NCBI RefSeq assembly: GCF_017313085.1
Contig: NZ_JAFLNF010000001.1
Coordinates: 558,001 to 622,000 of the forward strand
Source of the DNA: Roseibium limicola
GTDB lineage: Bacteria > Pseudomonadota > Alphaproteobacteria > Rhizobiales > Stappiaceae
Direction of reading: 5' to 3'
DNA length: 64,000 nt
A program made the position numbers and the translations under genes. Positions 46,939 to 56,075 of this stretch are shown here, piece by piece. Below the pieces are notes generated by a model. It did not search any database. It saw nothing but the letters and a program-made list of their open reading frames with translations, and had not been told where the DNA came from. The number at the start of each line of letters is the position of its first letter. The stretch's first letter is position 1.

Positions 46939-47735
46939 GCCCGCCTTGCATCCTGATCGAGGCTTTCCAGAGATTGATGCGGCAGGAAGACCAAGCGACC
47001 GTTGCGCTCAAAAATGTCGGCGGACAGGTCGAAGACCTCTTCCACATGTGCACTGTTAATGGTTGTTCGAACCGGCCCACTGGCAACAACCCGTCCTTGC
47101 TTCAGCATCACCACATCATCGGAAAAGCTTGCAGCCAGATTCAGATCATGCAGAACCACAATGACTGTCTTCCTGAAAGACCTCGTCAGCCCCCGCACCA
47201 GTTTCAAGATCGAATATTGATACTTCACATCCAGATGGTTGACCGGTTCGTCCATCAGAATGACCTCGGCATCCTGCGCCAGAACCATGGCAATCCAAGC
47301 CCGTTGCCGCTGCCCGCCCGACAGGGTCGACATCCGCCGTCCCGCCTGATCCGCCAGGCCGACCGTCTCCAGAGCGGAATGAAACAGCTTCCGATCTGTT
47401 TCAGACGGACCACCGGCGAGCGTGAAGCGCGAATACCCCGCCAGCTCCACCAGTTCACCAAGCGTCATGTAATCCGGGCAATGGCTTTCCTGCGGCAAGT
47501 AGGCAATGCGTCGCGCCAAGGCACGCCGTCCGAGCCGTGACCGATCCTCGCCACCAATCGCGATCTCACCTGACGACTGAGGCAGAAATCCCATGATCGA
47601 TTTGAGGAGCGTTGACTTCCCGCAGCCGTTAGGTCCGACCAAGGCGGTCAACCGTGCCGGGGCAAAACGAACAGAAACCCGGTCCAGGACCACGTGCTTG
47701 CCATAAGCCGCTGTGACATTTTTTGCCTCAAGCAA
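46935..47735 (-). CDS. Iron-chelate ABC transporter ATPase (FecE-like)
   Basis: ATPase of 266 residues. Walker A is GPNGCGKST at residues 34-42, signature TLSGGQRQRAWIAM, Walker B VILMDEPVNHLDV, and the FepC-type YLPQESHCPD Q-loop region. The only start that includes the first strand is a TTG at 47735, with AAGGA eight bases upstream. It is first in the minus-strand operon and divergent from the flavin monooxygenase gene, whose ATG is 135 bases away, so the two may share control. Confidence 0.9.
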   Translation of the reverse strand: MLEAKNVTAAYGKHVVLDRVSVRFAPARLTALVGPNGCGKSTLLKSIMGFLPQSSGEIAIGGEDRSRLGRRALARRIAYLPQESHCPDYMTLGELVELAGYSRFTLAGGPSETDRKLFHSALETVGLADQAGRRMSTLSGGQRQRAWIAMVLAQDAEVILMDEPVNHLDVKYQYSILKLVRGLTRSFRKTVIVVLHDLNLAASFSDDVVMLKQGRVVASGPVRTTINSAHVEEVFDLSADIFERNGRLVFLPHQSLESLDQDARRA

Positions 47736-47870
47736 GTTAGAAATCCTTGAAATCTCTCAGTGAAGCAGTGTTTAAACTATACTCTTAAATTCAGCAATTC
47801 CCTCAAACCACCTTCCGACAAACAGACGGGAGCTGGGGCGCAGGCTTCACTCTCTCGACAAAGGTTCTCC

Positions 47871-49172
47871 ATGACATCCAGAAAGCTGCACATCGGCATG
47901 TCCCTGGCACCGACCTGGTTGAGCGGCGATGCCTGGAGACGAGGGGACAGCCGGGCTGAGGACCTGTTCAACATTGACTATTTTGTTGAGATCGCGCGGC
48001 GTTCCGAGTCAGCAAAACTGGACTTCCTGTTTCGACCGGACACGCTTTTTCTGCAAACCGCAGCTTTGGAAGGGGGAAACGGATTTGCCGCTCTTGATCC
48101 CACCATATTGCTGGCTGCAATAGCCCGCGACACCCAGAAAATAGGCCTTCTCTCCACCGTCTCGACCACGTTCTATCCACCCTATGTTGTGGCCCGTCAG
48201 CTCCAGAGTCTGAACGTCATCAGCAGAGGGCGTGCAGGTTGGAACATCGTGACCGCCTTGGACGGGAACGAGAACTTCGGGCTGGATGAAATGCCCTCCC
48301 CGGAAGACCGCTATGGGCGCGCTGCCGAGTTCACCAAAGTCGTTCGCAAACTGTGGGAAAGTTTTCCGGGAGAGGCGCTGTTGGTCGACAAGGCATCGGG
48401 CCGATATGCCGACACGTCGAAAATTCAGCCGATTGATCACGCAGGAGACCATTTCTCCGTGAAAGGGCCGCTCAACGTGCCTTCAACCGCTCCTTCCCGT
48501 ATCCCTCTGATACAGGCAGGCGCCTCGCCCACCGGGCGGGATTTCGCCGCCTCTGTTGCTGATGCCATTTTCGCCGCAACCCCGGACAAGGAAGCTGCAG
48601 CCGCCCTGCGCTCGGACCTGAGGCAGCGGGCCAGTTGCCACGGGCGATCCCCTGACTCCATAAAGATGCTTCCCGGCCTCAGTCTCTATCTGGCCGACAC
48701 GCAAGCGGAAGCCGATGACCTCTTCGCCGCGACCCATCAACGCATGGATACTGCACGCAAGCTGGGCTCCATCAAGGAAATGATCGGCCTCGATCTGACA
48801 CACTGGGAGATGGACAAGCCTATCATGGCCAAAGACCTTCCAGCACCACCGCAAAATGTCCGCAGCCGAACACATGCAAATCTTTTGCACAGGATGATCG
48901 TGCGAGATGCGCCGACGCCCTCAGAACTGCTGAAACGTCCGGAAGTGATTGGTTCGGCGCATTGGCAGATCATCGGAACAGTGGAGGAGGCCCTCGATCA
49001 AATTCGCGACTGGCGCGCCTGCGACGCCATGGACGGCTTCATTGCAGTGCCCGGCGGCTCCGCCACCTCACTCTCCCTGACCCTTGAGGCGCTTGTTCCA
49101 GCCCTCGCAGCGGAAGGGCTCTTTCGCCTGGATTATAGCGGTGAAACGTTCCTGGACCACCTGAACGAATAA
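47871..49172 (+). CDS. LLM-class flavin-dependent monooxygenase (NtaA/SnaA/DszA group)
   Basis: A 433-residue TIM-barrel monooxygenase of the bacterial luciferase superfamily that uses reduced FMN from a separate reductase. The start RKLHIGMSLAPTWLSGDAW, then FNIDYFVEIARRSESAKLDF, STFYPPYVVARQLQSLNVIS-like and GRAGWNIVTALDGNENFG place it in the group of nitrilotriacetate and EDTA monooxygenases, DszA and SnaA. The ATG at 47871 follows AAGG. It lies divergent to an iron-chelate ABC operon. A role in oxidising an imported chelator is possible, but other group members act on sulfur compounds or antibiotics. Confidence 0.87.
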   Translation: MTSRKLHIGMSLAPTWLSGDAWRRGDSRAEDLFNIDYFVEIARRSESAKLDFLFRPDTLFLQTAALEGGNGFAALDPTILLAAIARDTQKIGLLSTVSTTFYPPYVVARQLQSLNVISRGRAGWNIVTALDGNENFGLDEMPSPEDRYGRAAEFTKVVRKLWESFPGEALLVDKASGRYADTSKIQPIDHAGDHFSVKGPLNVPSTAPSRIPLIQAGASPTGRDFAASVADAIFAATPDKEAAAALRSDLRQRASCHGRSPDSIKMLPGLSLYLADTQAEADDLFAATHQRMDTARKLGSIKEMIGLDLTHWEMDKPIMAKDLPAPPQNVRSRTHANLLHRMIVRDAPTPSELLKRPEVIGSAHWQIIGTVEEALDQIRDWRACDAMDGFIAVPGGSATSLSLTLEALVPALAAEGLFRLDYSGETFLDHLNE

Positions 49173-49196
49173 GCGCAAGCCACCTCAAACTGTTGG

Positions 49197-50189
49197 TCAG
49201 TCCACTTCCACGCCAAGCACCGCGACACAATCTCCGACCTTGATCAGACCCGGAAAATGGCGGCCTGCCAGCAAACCGGCGCGCTTCGCCCGGATTTCGA
49301 CAGGCTCCTGACCTGTCCGGTCAAGAGGCCAGACCCGGGCAATCACATCCCCAGCCTTCACCTCGTCCCCAAGGTCAACCATCGGCTCGTGCATCCCGTC
49401 ATATTCGCAGAAGCTGTAGCAATCCCCGTCCGGCATATCGAGATTGATCGTTGCTGCAAGTGTCAGTGGTTCTTTCAGGATACCGGCATGAACCAGAAGA
49501 TTACGGACACCCTTGCGGGCAATGGCATTCGACCGCCCCGTTGAACTTCCACCGCCACCAAGCTCGGTGGAGACGAACACCTTGCCCATATCCTCGACCG
49601 TGGTGTCGTACATGCCAACGCTGTCAATCTCCAGAAGCTTCATCGAATAGGGTGCGTTGAAAGCTTGCATAGCCGCAACGCATGCCGCTTCCTGGGCTTT
49701 GTCTTCCAGAATGTGAACAGCAGCAAACGGGATGAAATCCAGTGTTCTGCCGCCAGAGTGAAAGTCCAGCACGACATCCGCCATTGGAACAAGAACGCAT
49801 GAAAAATAATCGGCGATCTTCTGCGTCACTGTTCCGGTGGGCGACCCTGGAAAACTCCGGTTGAGGTTGCCGCTATCCACCGGAGACGTTCGCGTTCCGT
49901 TGCGGAAAGCGGGCTGGTTCATCGCCGGAACGATGATGACCCGCCCCTGGACTTCATCAGCTGTCAGACGCACCGCCAGTTCCTGAAGGACCACAGGCCC
50001 TTCATACTCGTCACCATGGTTGCCACCGGTTAGCAGCGCGGTTGGTCCCTCGCCATTCCTGATAACCGTGACGGGGATCATCACGGCCCCCCAGGCGCTG
50101 TCATCGCGGCTGTAGGGCAGCCGCAAAAACCCGTGATGGACACCATCCTCATCAAAAGGGACGGTGGAAGTGATCGGTGAAGAATGCAT
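49197..50189 (-). CDS. doeB: N-alpha-acetyl-L-2,4-diaminobutyrate deacetylase (ectoine catabolism)
   Basis: A 330-residue zinc deacylase of the succinylglutamate desuccinylase/aspartoacylase family. Zinc ligands are His58 and Glu61 in GGNHGDEYEG and His144 in LDFHSGGR. In ectoine degradation it removes acetate from N-acetyl-diaminobutyrate, the product of DoeA. The ATG at 50189 comes four bases after the doeA stop. The open frame runs further upstream into doeA, but those codons are in its coding end. With doeA it forms a two-gene operon. The later pathway genes doeC and doeD are not in the window. Confidence 0.9.
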   Translation of the reverse strand: MHSSPITSTVPFDEDGVHHGFLRLPYSRDDSAWGAVMIPVTVIRNGEGPTALLTGGNHGDEYEGPVVLQELAVRLTADEVQGRVIIVPAMNQPAFRNGTRTSPVDSGNLNRSFPGSPTGTVTQKIADYFSCVLVPMADVVLDFHSGGRTLDFIPFAAVHILEDKAQEAACVAAMQAFNAPYSMKLLEIDSVGMYDTTVEDMGKVFVSTELGGGGSSTGRSNAIARKGVRNLLVHAGILKEPLTLAATINLDMPDGDCYSFCEYDGMHEPMVDLGDEVKAGDVIARVWPLDRTGQEPVEIRAKRAGLLAGRHFPGLIKVGDCVAVLGVEVD

Positions 50190-50193
50190 GCTG

Positions 50194-51405
50194 TCAGTCC
50201 ATGACCACGAGTTTGCGCGGCACATTGGCCAGGCATTCAGGAGCACTATCGGTGATCCGGATGCTTTCGGTAATCTCGAAGCCCCAGTCGTCCATCCAGA
50301 GACCCGTCATGAAATGGAAGGTCATGTTTTCTTCCAGAACGGTCTTGTCTCCTGGACGCAGGGACATGGTCCGCTCGCCCCAGTCTGGCGGATAGGACAC
50401 GCCAATCGGATATCCCGCGCGGTTGTCCTTTTCCAGACCGTGTTTCTTCAGAACCTTGAAGAAGGCAATGGCGATATCTTCGCAAAGGTTGCCAGCTTTC
50501 GCAGCTTCCAGTCCGGCTTCCATGCCCTCAAGCACAGCCTTTTCTGCATCCAGAAAGGTTTGCGTCGGCTTGCCAAGGAAAATCGTCCGCGACAAGGGAC
50601 AGTGATAGCGATTGAAGACACCGGCGATTTCAAAGAACGTGCCCTCGCCCGTCTTCATCGGCAAGTCGTCCCACGTCAGATGCGGTGCGGCGGCATCCGA
50701 CCCGGACGGCAAGAGCGGAACAATGGCAGGATAGCCTCCACCGGCCCCCAGTTCCGGGTCAAATCGCAGACTTGCATCATAAATCTCGGCGACGAGGTCA
50801 CACTTAGGGATCCCTGGTCGAATGATGTCACAGATCCGCTTGTGCATCTTGCCGACGATTTGACCTGCTTTGCGCAAGTAGGCGATTTCTGTCTCGGACT
50901 TCACCGCACGCTGCCAGTTGACCAAACCCTTGGCATCGACAAAGCGGGCATTGGGCAGATGACTTGTCAGAGAGGCGAAGGCTGCCGCTGTGAACCAGTA
51001 ATTGTCCATCTCAACGGCAATCGAGCCCCTGTCCCACCCCTTGTCAATCAGACGCTCCGACAGATAATCCATCGGGTGGCAAACTTCAGACTGAACGTAA
51101 TGATCCGGGTACCCGATGATATTCGCCGGATCCATGAAACAGGTTCGCAGAGCACCATTTGCATCCTGTCCCCGCCCGTACCAGACCGGCTCGCCTGAAA
51201 GCGGAACAATCACGCACTGATGGACATAAAACGACCAGCCATCGTAGCCGGTCAGCCAATTCATGTTCGAAGGATCGGTAACAATCAGCAGGTCAATATT
51301 TCGAGCCGCCATCGCGCGCCGCGTTTTTTCGAGGCGGGCGGCGTATTCTTCAAAGCCAAAATAAAGTTTGGACGTCGGGACTTGTCCGGAAGCCAAGGGC
51401 GCCAC
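50194..51405 (-). CDS. doeA: Ectoine hydrolase
   Basis: M24-fold hydrolase of 403 residues that opens the ectoine ring to N-acetyl-L-2,4-diaminobutyrate. The N-terminal half reads RRAMAARNIDLLIVTDPSNM, then NWLTGYDGWSFYVHQCVIV and GRGQDANGALRTCFMDP, which are highly conserved in DoeA/EutD. The C-terminal pita-bread domain includes GVFNRYHCPLSRTIFLG and NMTFHFMTGLWMDDWGFEIT. The frame opens at GTG 51405, but a TTG at 51396 has GGGAG at a better distance, so the start is not settled. Its partner doeB follows directly. No ectoine-type ueh or ehu transporter genes are adjacent. Confidence 0.92.
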   Translation of the reverse strand: MAPLASGQVPTSKLYFGFEEYAARLEKTRRAMAARNIDLLIVTDPSNMNWLTGYDGWSFYVHQCVIVPLSGEPVWYGRGQDANGALRTCFMDPANIIGYPDHYVQSEVCHPMDYLSERLIDKGWDRGSIAVEMDNYWFTAAAFASLTSHLPNARFVDAKGLVNWQRAVKSETEIAYLRKAGQIVGKMHKRICDIIRPGIPKCDLVAEIYDASLRFDPELGAGGGYPAIVPLLPSGSDAAAPHLTWDDLPMKTGEGTFFEIAGVFNRYHCPLSRTIFLGKPTQTFLDAEKAVLEGMEAGLEAAKAGNLCEDIAIAFFKVLKKHGLEKDNRAGYPIGVSYPPDWGERTMSLRPGDKTVLEENMTFHFMTGLWMDDWGFEITESIRITDSAPECLANVPRKLVVMD

Positions 51406-52070
51406 TCCCTGAGTGCGTGATGGAAAGGGTCAAGGAGAGAAACCACCGGAAAATTGGACTGGTCAGCTCTACCCAAGAGCGAGTTTTTCAGCGTGGAATC
51501 GCGAATACCTCAAGTCAATCAAATTAGTGCAGCGACACAGGAATTCCTTCCTGAAGATGAAACGCGCATCACCCTGCCACCATGGTCCGCCCAAGTTTTC
51601 AGCATCACCATCACTCTTTCCTCAGGAGGAACACGATCCAGTCGCCTCCTGATTCTCTGATTGCGTCCCCAGATTTAACGCTGGCAACTTTTTCCTTCCC
51701 GTGAGACACTTTGAACAACACGTGACCACGCACAAAATTTGACCAAATTAACAATTGTCAAATCCGCGTCGTCTCTGGGCAGAAAGCGTGCTTCAAAGGG
51801 CCAAAACGGCAAGGGTAACGCCTCACAAAGGTGAAGAATCCTCGCTGACAAATAACTTTCAGATTTCCACCCCAAGCCCGCTGAATTGCGGAGCTCTAAA
51901 ACAGCCAATTTCGAGAACTTCCATAATTTTTTTTCACACCCCCCTTTAAAGCACTGCGCTTTTTTGCTTTGCTACTGACATCAACACGGCGTTCAACCAC
52001 GGCTCCATTTTGGAGGCGCGGAAATATTGCTGTGAGCATAATAATTGCGTTCGGGAAATTTGGGGTGAGT
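51406..52070. promoter_or_regulatory. Long divergent control region between doeA and the Pot-type operon
   Basis: A 665-base stretch with no recognisable gene. Short open frames (about 51413-51660 on +) lack a ribosome binding site and family features. The AT-rich part holds a 27-base dyad at 51737-51763, ATTTGAC and GTCAAAT separated by 13 bases, and an eight-T tract near 51927. It must contain promoters for both divergent operons, and the length suggests several regulators or an undetected RNA. Confidence 0.5.
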
Positions 52071-53165
52071 ATGGCAGACTCTCTAGGAGCTGCTGTTCGC
52101 TATGACGGCGTTCAGAAAAGTTATGATGGGGAAACGCTGGTTGTAAAAAACCTGAATCTGGATATCCCACCCGGCGAGTTTCTCACCATGCTTGGCCCTT
52201 CGGGCTCCGGAAAAACCACCTGCCTGATGATGCTCGCTGGTTTTGAGCCGGCGACACATGGTGAGATTTATCTGAACGACAGGCCGATCAACAACGTCCC
52301 GCCGCACAAGCGCGGAATCGGCATGGTCTTTCAGAACTACGCCCTTTTCCCGCATATGACGGTGGCCGAGAATCTGGCGTTTCCGCTTCAGGTTCGCAAG
52401 ATTGGCAAGTCCGAACAGCAGGAGAAGGTCCAGCGGGCGCTTGAAATGGTCGAGCTTGGTTCTTTCGGGAACCGCCGTCCGGCTCAGCTCTCCGGCGGTC
52501 AGCAGCAGCGTGTGGCGGTTGCCCGCGCGCTGGTGTTCGAACCCGACCTCATCCTGATGGATGAGCCACTTGGTGCGCTCGACAAGCAGCTGCGCGAGCA
52601 GATGCAGTATGAGATCAAGCACATTCACGAAAACCTCGGCGTCACGGTTGTCTACGTGACCCACGATCAGACCGAAGCCCTGACGATGTCGGACCGGGTC
52701 GCCGTCTTCAACGACGGTGTGATCCAGCAGCTGTCCACTCCGGATTCTCTCTACGAAGATCCGCAGAATTCCTTCGTTGCCCAGTTCATCGGCGAGAACA
52801 ACAAGCTCAACGGAAAAGTCATTGACGTTTCCGGCAGCGAATGCCTCGTCGAGCTGCAGGACGGGACCAAGCTGAAGGCGGACAAGGTCAACGTCACCAA
52901 CATCGGCGATCAAACCACCATCTCTCTTCGCCCGGAACGGGTCGAATTCGATCCAGCGACCGATATGGACAATCTGGTCAAGGGCAAGATCGAGGAACTG
53001 ATTTATCTCGGCGATCACATCCGGGTTCGGATGAATGTTGCCGGGAACGACGAATTCGTCGTGAAAGTAAGAAATCGCGGCGAGAAGCGGAGCCTGAAGA
53101 ACGGGGACATCGTCCCCATCGGTTGGGCCCGCAATGACTGCAAGGCGCTCGACGCCGTTGTATGA
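52071..53165 (+). CDS. Spermidine/putrescine-type ABC transporter ATPase (PotA-like)
   Basis: ATPase of 364 residues with a nucleotide-binding domain (Walker A GPSGSGKTT, signature LSGGQQQRVAVARAL, Walker B LILMDEPLGALDKQ) and a C-terminal TOBE regulatory domain (about residues 285-360, SLRPERVEFDP). The ATG at 52071 is taken because the preceding in-frame region is non-coding. It is first of a five-gene operon: ATPase, binding protein, two permeases, creatinase. The PotA type imports polyamines, amino acids, betaines or similar cations. The creatinase gene hints at creatine as the substrate. Confidence 0.92.
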   Translation: MADSLGAAVRYDGVQKSYDGETLVVKNLNLDIPPGEFLTMLGPSGSGKTTCLMMLAGFEPATHGEIYLNDRPINNVPPHKRGIGMVFQNYALFPHMTVAENLAFPLQVRKIGKSEQQEKVQRALEMVELGSFGNRRPAQLSGGQQQRVAVARALVFEPDLILMDEPLGALDKQLREQMQYEIKHIHENLGVTVVYVTHDQTEALTMSDRVAVFNDGVIQQLSTPDSLYEDPQNSFVAQFIGENNKLNGKVIDVSGSECLVELQDGTKLKADKVNVTNIGDQTTISLRPERVEFDPATDMDNLVKGKIEELIYLGDHIRVRMNVAGNDEFVVKVRNRGEKRSLKNGDIVPIGWARNDCKALDAVV

Positions 53166-53250
53166 CCAAATTCATCGGCGCGGCCTCAGGGCCGCGACCG
53201 GAATTCAGATGGGTTCCCACCCGTCTAGACCAGAAAGAGGGAAATACCAG

Positions 53251-54351
53251 ATGAAGCTCAAGACAGCTATTCTGGCCACTTCTGCTATCGCCATGATGAG
53301 CGGTACAGCGGTCGCCAAAGACATGACCATCGTCTCCTGGGGCGGCGCGTATCAGTCTTCTCAGAAGAAGGCCTATGCCGAGCCTTATGCTGCGGATCAT
53401 TCCGACATCAATATTATCTGGGATGAGTCTTCGAACGAGGCTGTTGCCAAGCTGCGCGCCATGAACGAAGCCGGCAACATCACCTGGGATCTTGTTGACG
53501 TTGTGGCTTCCGATGCCATCCGTCTGTGTGACGAAGGCCTCGCGCTGGAAATCGATCCGGATGAAGACCTGGCAGCCGCTCCGGACGGAACGTCTGCTGC
53601 AGACGATTTCGGCGACCTGCTGGTCTCCGAGTGCTTCATTCCGCAGATCGTTTACTCCACCACGTTCGGTTACCGCTCTGACATTGAAGCCTGGAATGGT
53701 AAAGAGCCGGAAACTGTTTGTGATGTCTTCGACACGGAAACATTCCCGGGCAAGCGCTCCCTCGAGAAGCGTCCGATCAACAACATGGAATGGGCTCTTC
53801 TTTGCGACGGCGTCGCCAAGGATGAAGTCTATGACGTGCTGGAGACCGAAGAAGGCCAGGAACGCGCTTTCGCCAAGCTCGACACCATCAAGGACGACGT
53901 GATCTGGTGGTCTGCTGGTGCGGAAACTCCTCAGCTCCTCGCCGACAAGGAAGTCGTTATTGGCTCCACATACAACGGCCGTCTGTTCTCTCTGATCGAA
54001 GAGCAGGACCAGCCGGTTAAGATGTTGTGGGACGCGCAGGTCTTTGACCTTGACGGCTGGATCATCCCGGCTGGTCTTCCGGAAGATCGTCTGGCAGCGG
54101 TTAAGGACTTCGTGAAGTTCGCAACCGACACACAGCGTCTTGCGGATCAGGCCAAGTACATCTCCTACGGCCCGGCACGTGCGTCTTCCGCACCGCTCGT
54201 CGGCAAGCATGCCGATCTCGGCATCGAGATGGCGCCGCATATGCCAACCGATCCGGCAAACGCCAAGAACACCTTCCTGTACAACTACGAATGGTGGGCC
54301 GATTACCGTGACGACCTGGACGCAAAGTTCCAGGCATGGCTTTCCCAGTAA
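53251..54351 (+). CDS. Spermidine/putrescine-type ABC transporter binding protein
   Basis: Periplasmic receptor of 366 residues. The signal peptide MKLKTAILATSAIAMMSGTA ends near VAKD, followed by MTIVSWGGAYQSSQKKAYAE, the pattern of PotD/PotF-like proteins. Conserved lobes show WDLVDVVASDAIRLCDEGLA and VIGSTYNGRLFSLIEEQ. The ATG at 53251 has AGAGGG 9 bases upstream. It follows the ATPase after 85 bases, and a strong hairpin lies between it and the first permease. The ligand is unknown; creatine is a candidate by context. Confidence 0.9.
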   Translation: MKLKTAILATSAIAMMSGTAVAKDMTIVSWGGAYQSSQKKAYAEPYAADHSDINIIWDESSNEAVAKLRAMNEAGNITWDLVDVVASDAIRLCDEGLALEIDPDEDLAAAPDGTSAADDFGDLLVSECFIPQIVYSTTFGYRSDIEAWNGKEPETVCDVFDTETFPGKRSLEKRPINNMEWALLCDGVAKDEVYDVLETEEGQERAFAKLDTIKDDVIWWSAGAETPQLLADKEVVIGSTYNGRLFSLIEEQDQPVKMLWDAQVFDLDGWIIPAGLPEDRLAAVKDFVKFATDTQRLADQAKYISYGPARASSAPLVGKHADLGIEMAPHMPTDPANAKNTFLYNYEWWADYRDDLDAKFQAWLSQ

Positions 54352-54367
54352 GCTGAGCGCTTTTTGT

Positions 54368-54391
54368 CGGGCGGGGATTATTCCCCGCCCG
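54368..54391 (+). other. Hairpin between binding protein and permease genes
   Basis: Perfect ten-base stem CGGGCGGGGA/TCCCCGCCCG with loop TTAT, 16 bases after the receptor stop and without a downstream T run. It probably protects the receptor message from degradation. Confidence 0.7.
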
Positions 54392-54422
54392 ATGCCCTGT
54401 AATTTTGGAAAGACCTACATTC

Positions 54423-56063
54423 ATGAGTGAGACCGCTGATCAGCTCCTTACGACCAAGGACGGGAAGCCACTCAAGGCGGCCCTCGCTAAAGCGCTTCGC
54501 CGCGATAAACTTCGTGCCCTTGCGCTGATCGCTCCCCTATTGATTTTCGTTCTCCTGACCTTTGTCGCACCGATTGTCGACATGCTCTTCCGGTCGGTCG
54601 AGAATGACATTGTCTCCGAAACGCTGCCGCGCACCGTCATCGAATTGCAAGACTGGGATGCTGAGAGCGGCGTTGTCCCGGGAGACGCGACCTACAATGC
54701 CCTGCACTACGATCTGATGATCGCTGCAGAAAAAAAGAAGCACACTCAGCTTGGCACACGTCTGAACTATGAGGAAACCGGCATTTCATCGGCTTTCCGC
54801 AAGACAGGCCGACGCGTCGACGATTTCGGTGAAGGTTATACCGATCAGTTCGTTGCTCTGAACGAAGCATGGGAAGCTCCGGCAACCTGGGTTGATCTTC
54901 TCGCCTCCCCGGACTGGGTGAAATCCCAGGCCACATGGGCCGCAGGCGATCAGAAAGCCACGGCGGAGCCGAGTTTCGTTATCAACGATACGGCACGCAA
55001 GGCCCTGCCTCAGACATCAGAAATCTACGGTGCCTTTGCCAGGACTATTCAGGTCGAAGATCAGGACAGCCCGACTGAGGAAGAACCGTGGAATGCGGTC
55101 TATTCCGCACTCTATGAGGATCTGACAGCCAACCCGGCGGCTGCAGACGCCTTTTCTGGCGCGAATGAAGCACTGTTGAGCGAAGCCGCCGCCGCTGTTG
55201 CGACCTTCACGCCAGTCGACATCAAGGCGCTGTTCGTCAAGGCTGACAAGGATTGGGGCGAGCCCTCGATCTGGCAGACCATCAAGACCTTTGCCCCGGC
55301 TTATACCAGTGGTTACTTTCTCAATTCCGTCGATGCCCAGCTGACAGCTGATGGCGTTCAGATGAAGCCGGAAGACGAGCGGATTTATCTGTTCCTTTTC
55401 GGACGCACGCTGATGCTGTCGATGGCCATCACCATCTCCTGCCTGCTGCTGGGTTACCCGATTGCATTCCTTTTGGCCCACCTGCCGCTGCGCACGTCCA
55501 ACCTGCTGATGATCCTGGTGCTCCTGCCCTTCTGGACATCATTGTTGGTGCGGACATCGGCTTGGAAGGTTCTGCTGCAGCAACAAGGGGTCATCAACGA
55601 CTTCCTGGTCTGGATAGGCGTCATCAGCGACGCCGGACGACTGGTGATGATCAACAACCAGACAGGCACCATCATCGCCATGACGCACATCCTGCTGCCG
55701 TTCATGATCCTGCCGCTGTTTTCGGTGATGAAGACCATCTCTCCAAACTATGTCCGGGCCGCAAAGAGCCTCGGCGCCACCAACTGGACAGCCTTCTGGC
55801 GGGTTTACTTCCCGCAGTCGGTTCCAGGCATCGGCGCCGGCGCGGTTCTCGCCTTCATTTTGTCGATCGGCTACTACATCACTCCGGAGCTTGTCGGTGG
55901 CACCTCCGGTATCTTCATCTCGAACCGGATCGCCTATCATATCTCCAGTTCCCTGAACTGGGGTCTGGCTGCTGCCCTTGGCACCATGCTGCTGGCAGCC
56001 GTGATGATCCTGTTCCTCGTCTATGACCGCATCGTCGGCATCGACAATGTGAAACTCGGATAA
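54423..56063 (+). CDS. PotB-like ABC permease with large insert
   Basis: Permease of 546 residues, almost twice the usual length. The first helix is at about residues 33-55 (LRALALIAPLLIFVLLTFVA). The next helix begins near 327 (IYLFLFGRTLMLSMAITISC). Between them lies a hydrophilic, mostly acidic region of about 270 residues with no hydrophobic segment, expected outside the membrane on the periplasmic side. The C-terminal half is an ordinary PotB core with the coupling loop RAAKSLGATNWTAFWRVYFP. The ATG at 54423 is the first codon after the hairpin. Longer permeases of this type exist, but the insert's role is unknown. Confidence 0.88.
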   Translation: MSETADQLLTTKDGKPLKAALAKALRRDKLRALALIAPLLIFVLLTFVAPIVDMLFRSVENDIVSETLPRTVIELQDWDAESGVVPGDATYNALHYDLMIAAEKKKHTQLGTRLNYEETGISSAFRKTGRRVDDFGEGYTDQFVALNEAWEAPATWVDLLASPDWVKSQATWAAGDQKATAEPSFVINDTARKALPQTSEIYGAFARTIQVEDQDSPTEEEPWNAVYSALYEDLTANPAAADAFSGANEALLSEAAAAVATFTPVDIKALFVKADKDWGEPSIWQTIKTFAPAYTSGYFLNSVDAQLTADGVQMKPEDERIYLFLFGRTLMLSMAITISCLLLGYPIAFLLAHLPLRTSNLLMILVLLPFWTSLLVRTSAWKVLLQQQGVINDFLVWIGVISDAGRLVMINNQTGTIIAMTHILLPFMILPLFSVMKTISPNYVRAAKSLGATNWTAFWRVYFPQSVPGIGAGAVLAFILSIGYYITPELVGGTSGIFISNRIAYHISSSLNWGLAAALGTMLLAAVMILFLVYDRIVGIDNVKLG

Positions 56064-56075
56064 GAGGACAAACCC

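Noticed and set aside
51413-51660. Short plus-strand open frames in the gap before the Pot-type operon
   Set aside because: They begin at weak codons, overlap each other in different frames, and have neither a ribosome binding site nor recognisable homology.
52978-54240. 420-codon open frame antisense to the Pot-type receptor
   Set aside because: It crosses the end of the ATPase gene and most of the receptor gene, both well supported by motifs and start sites.
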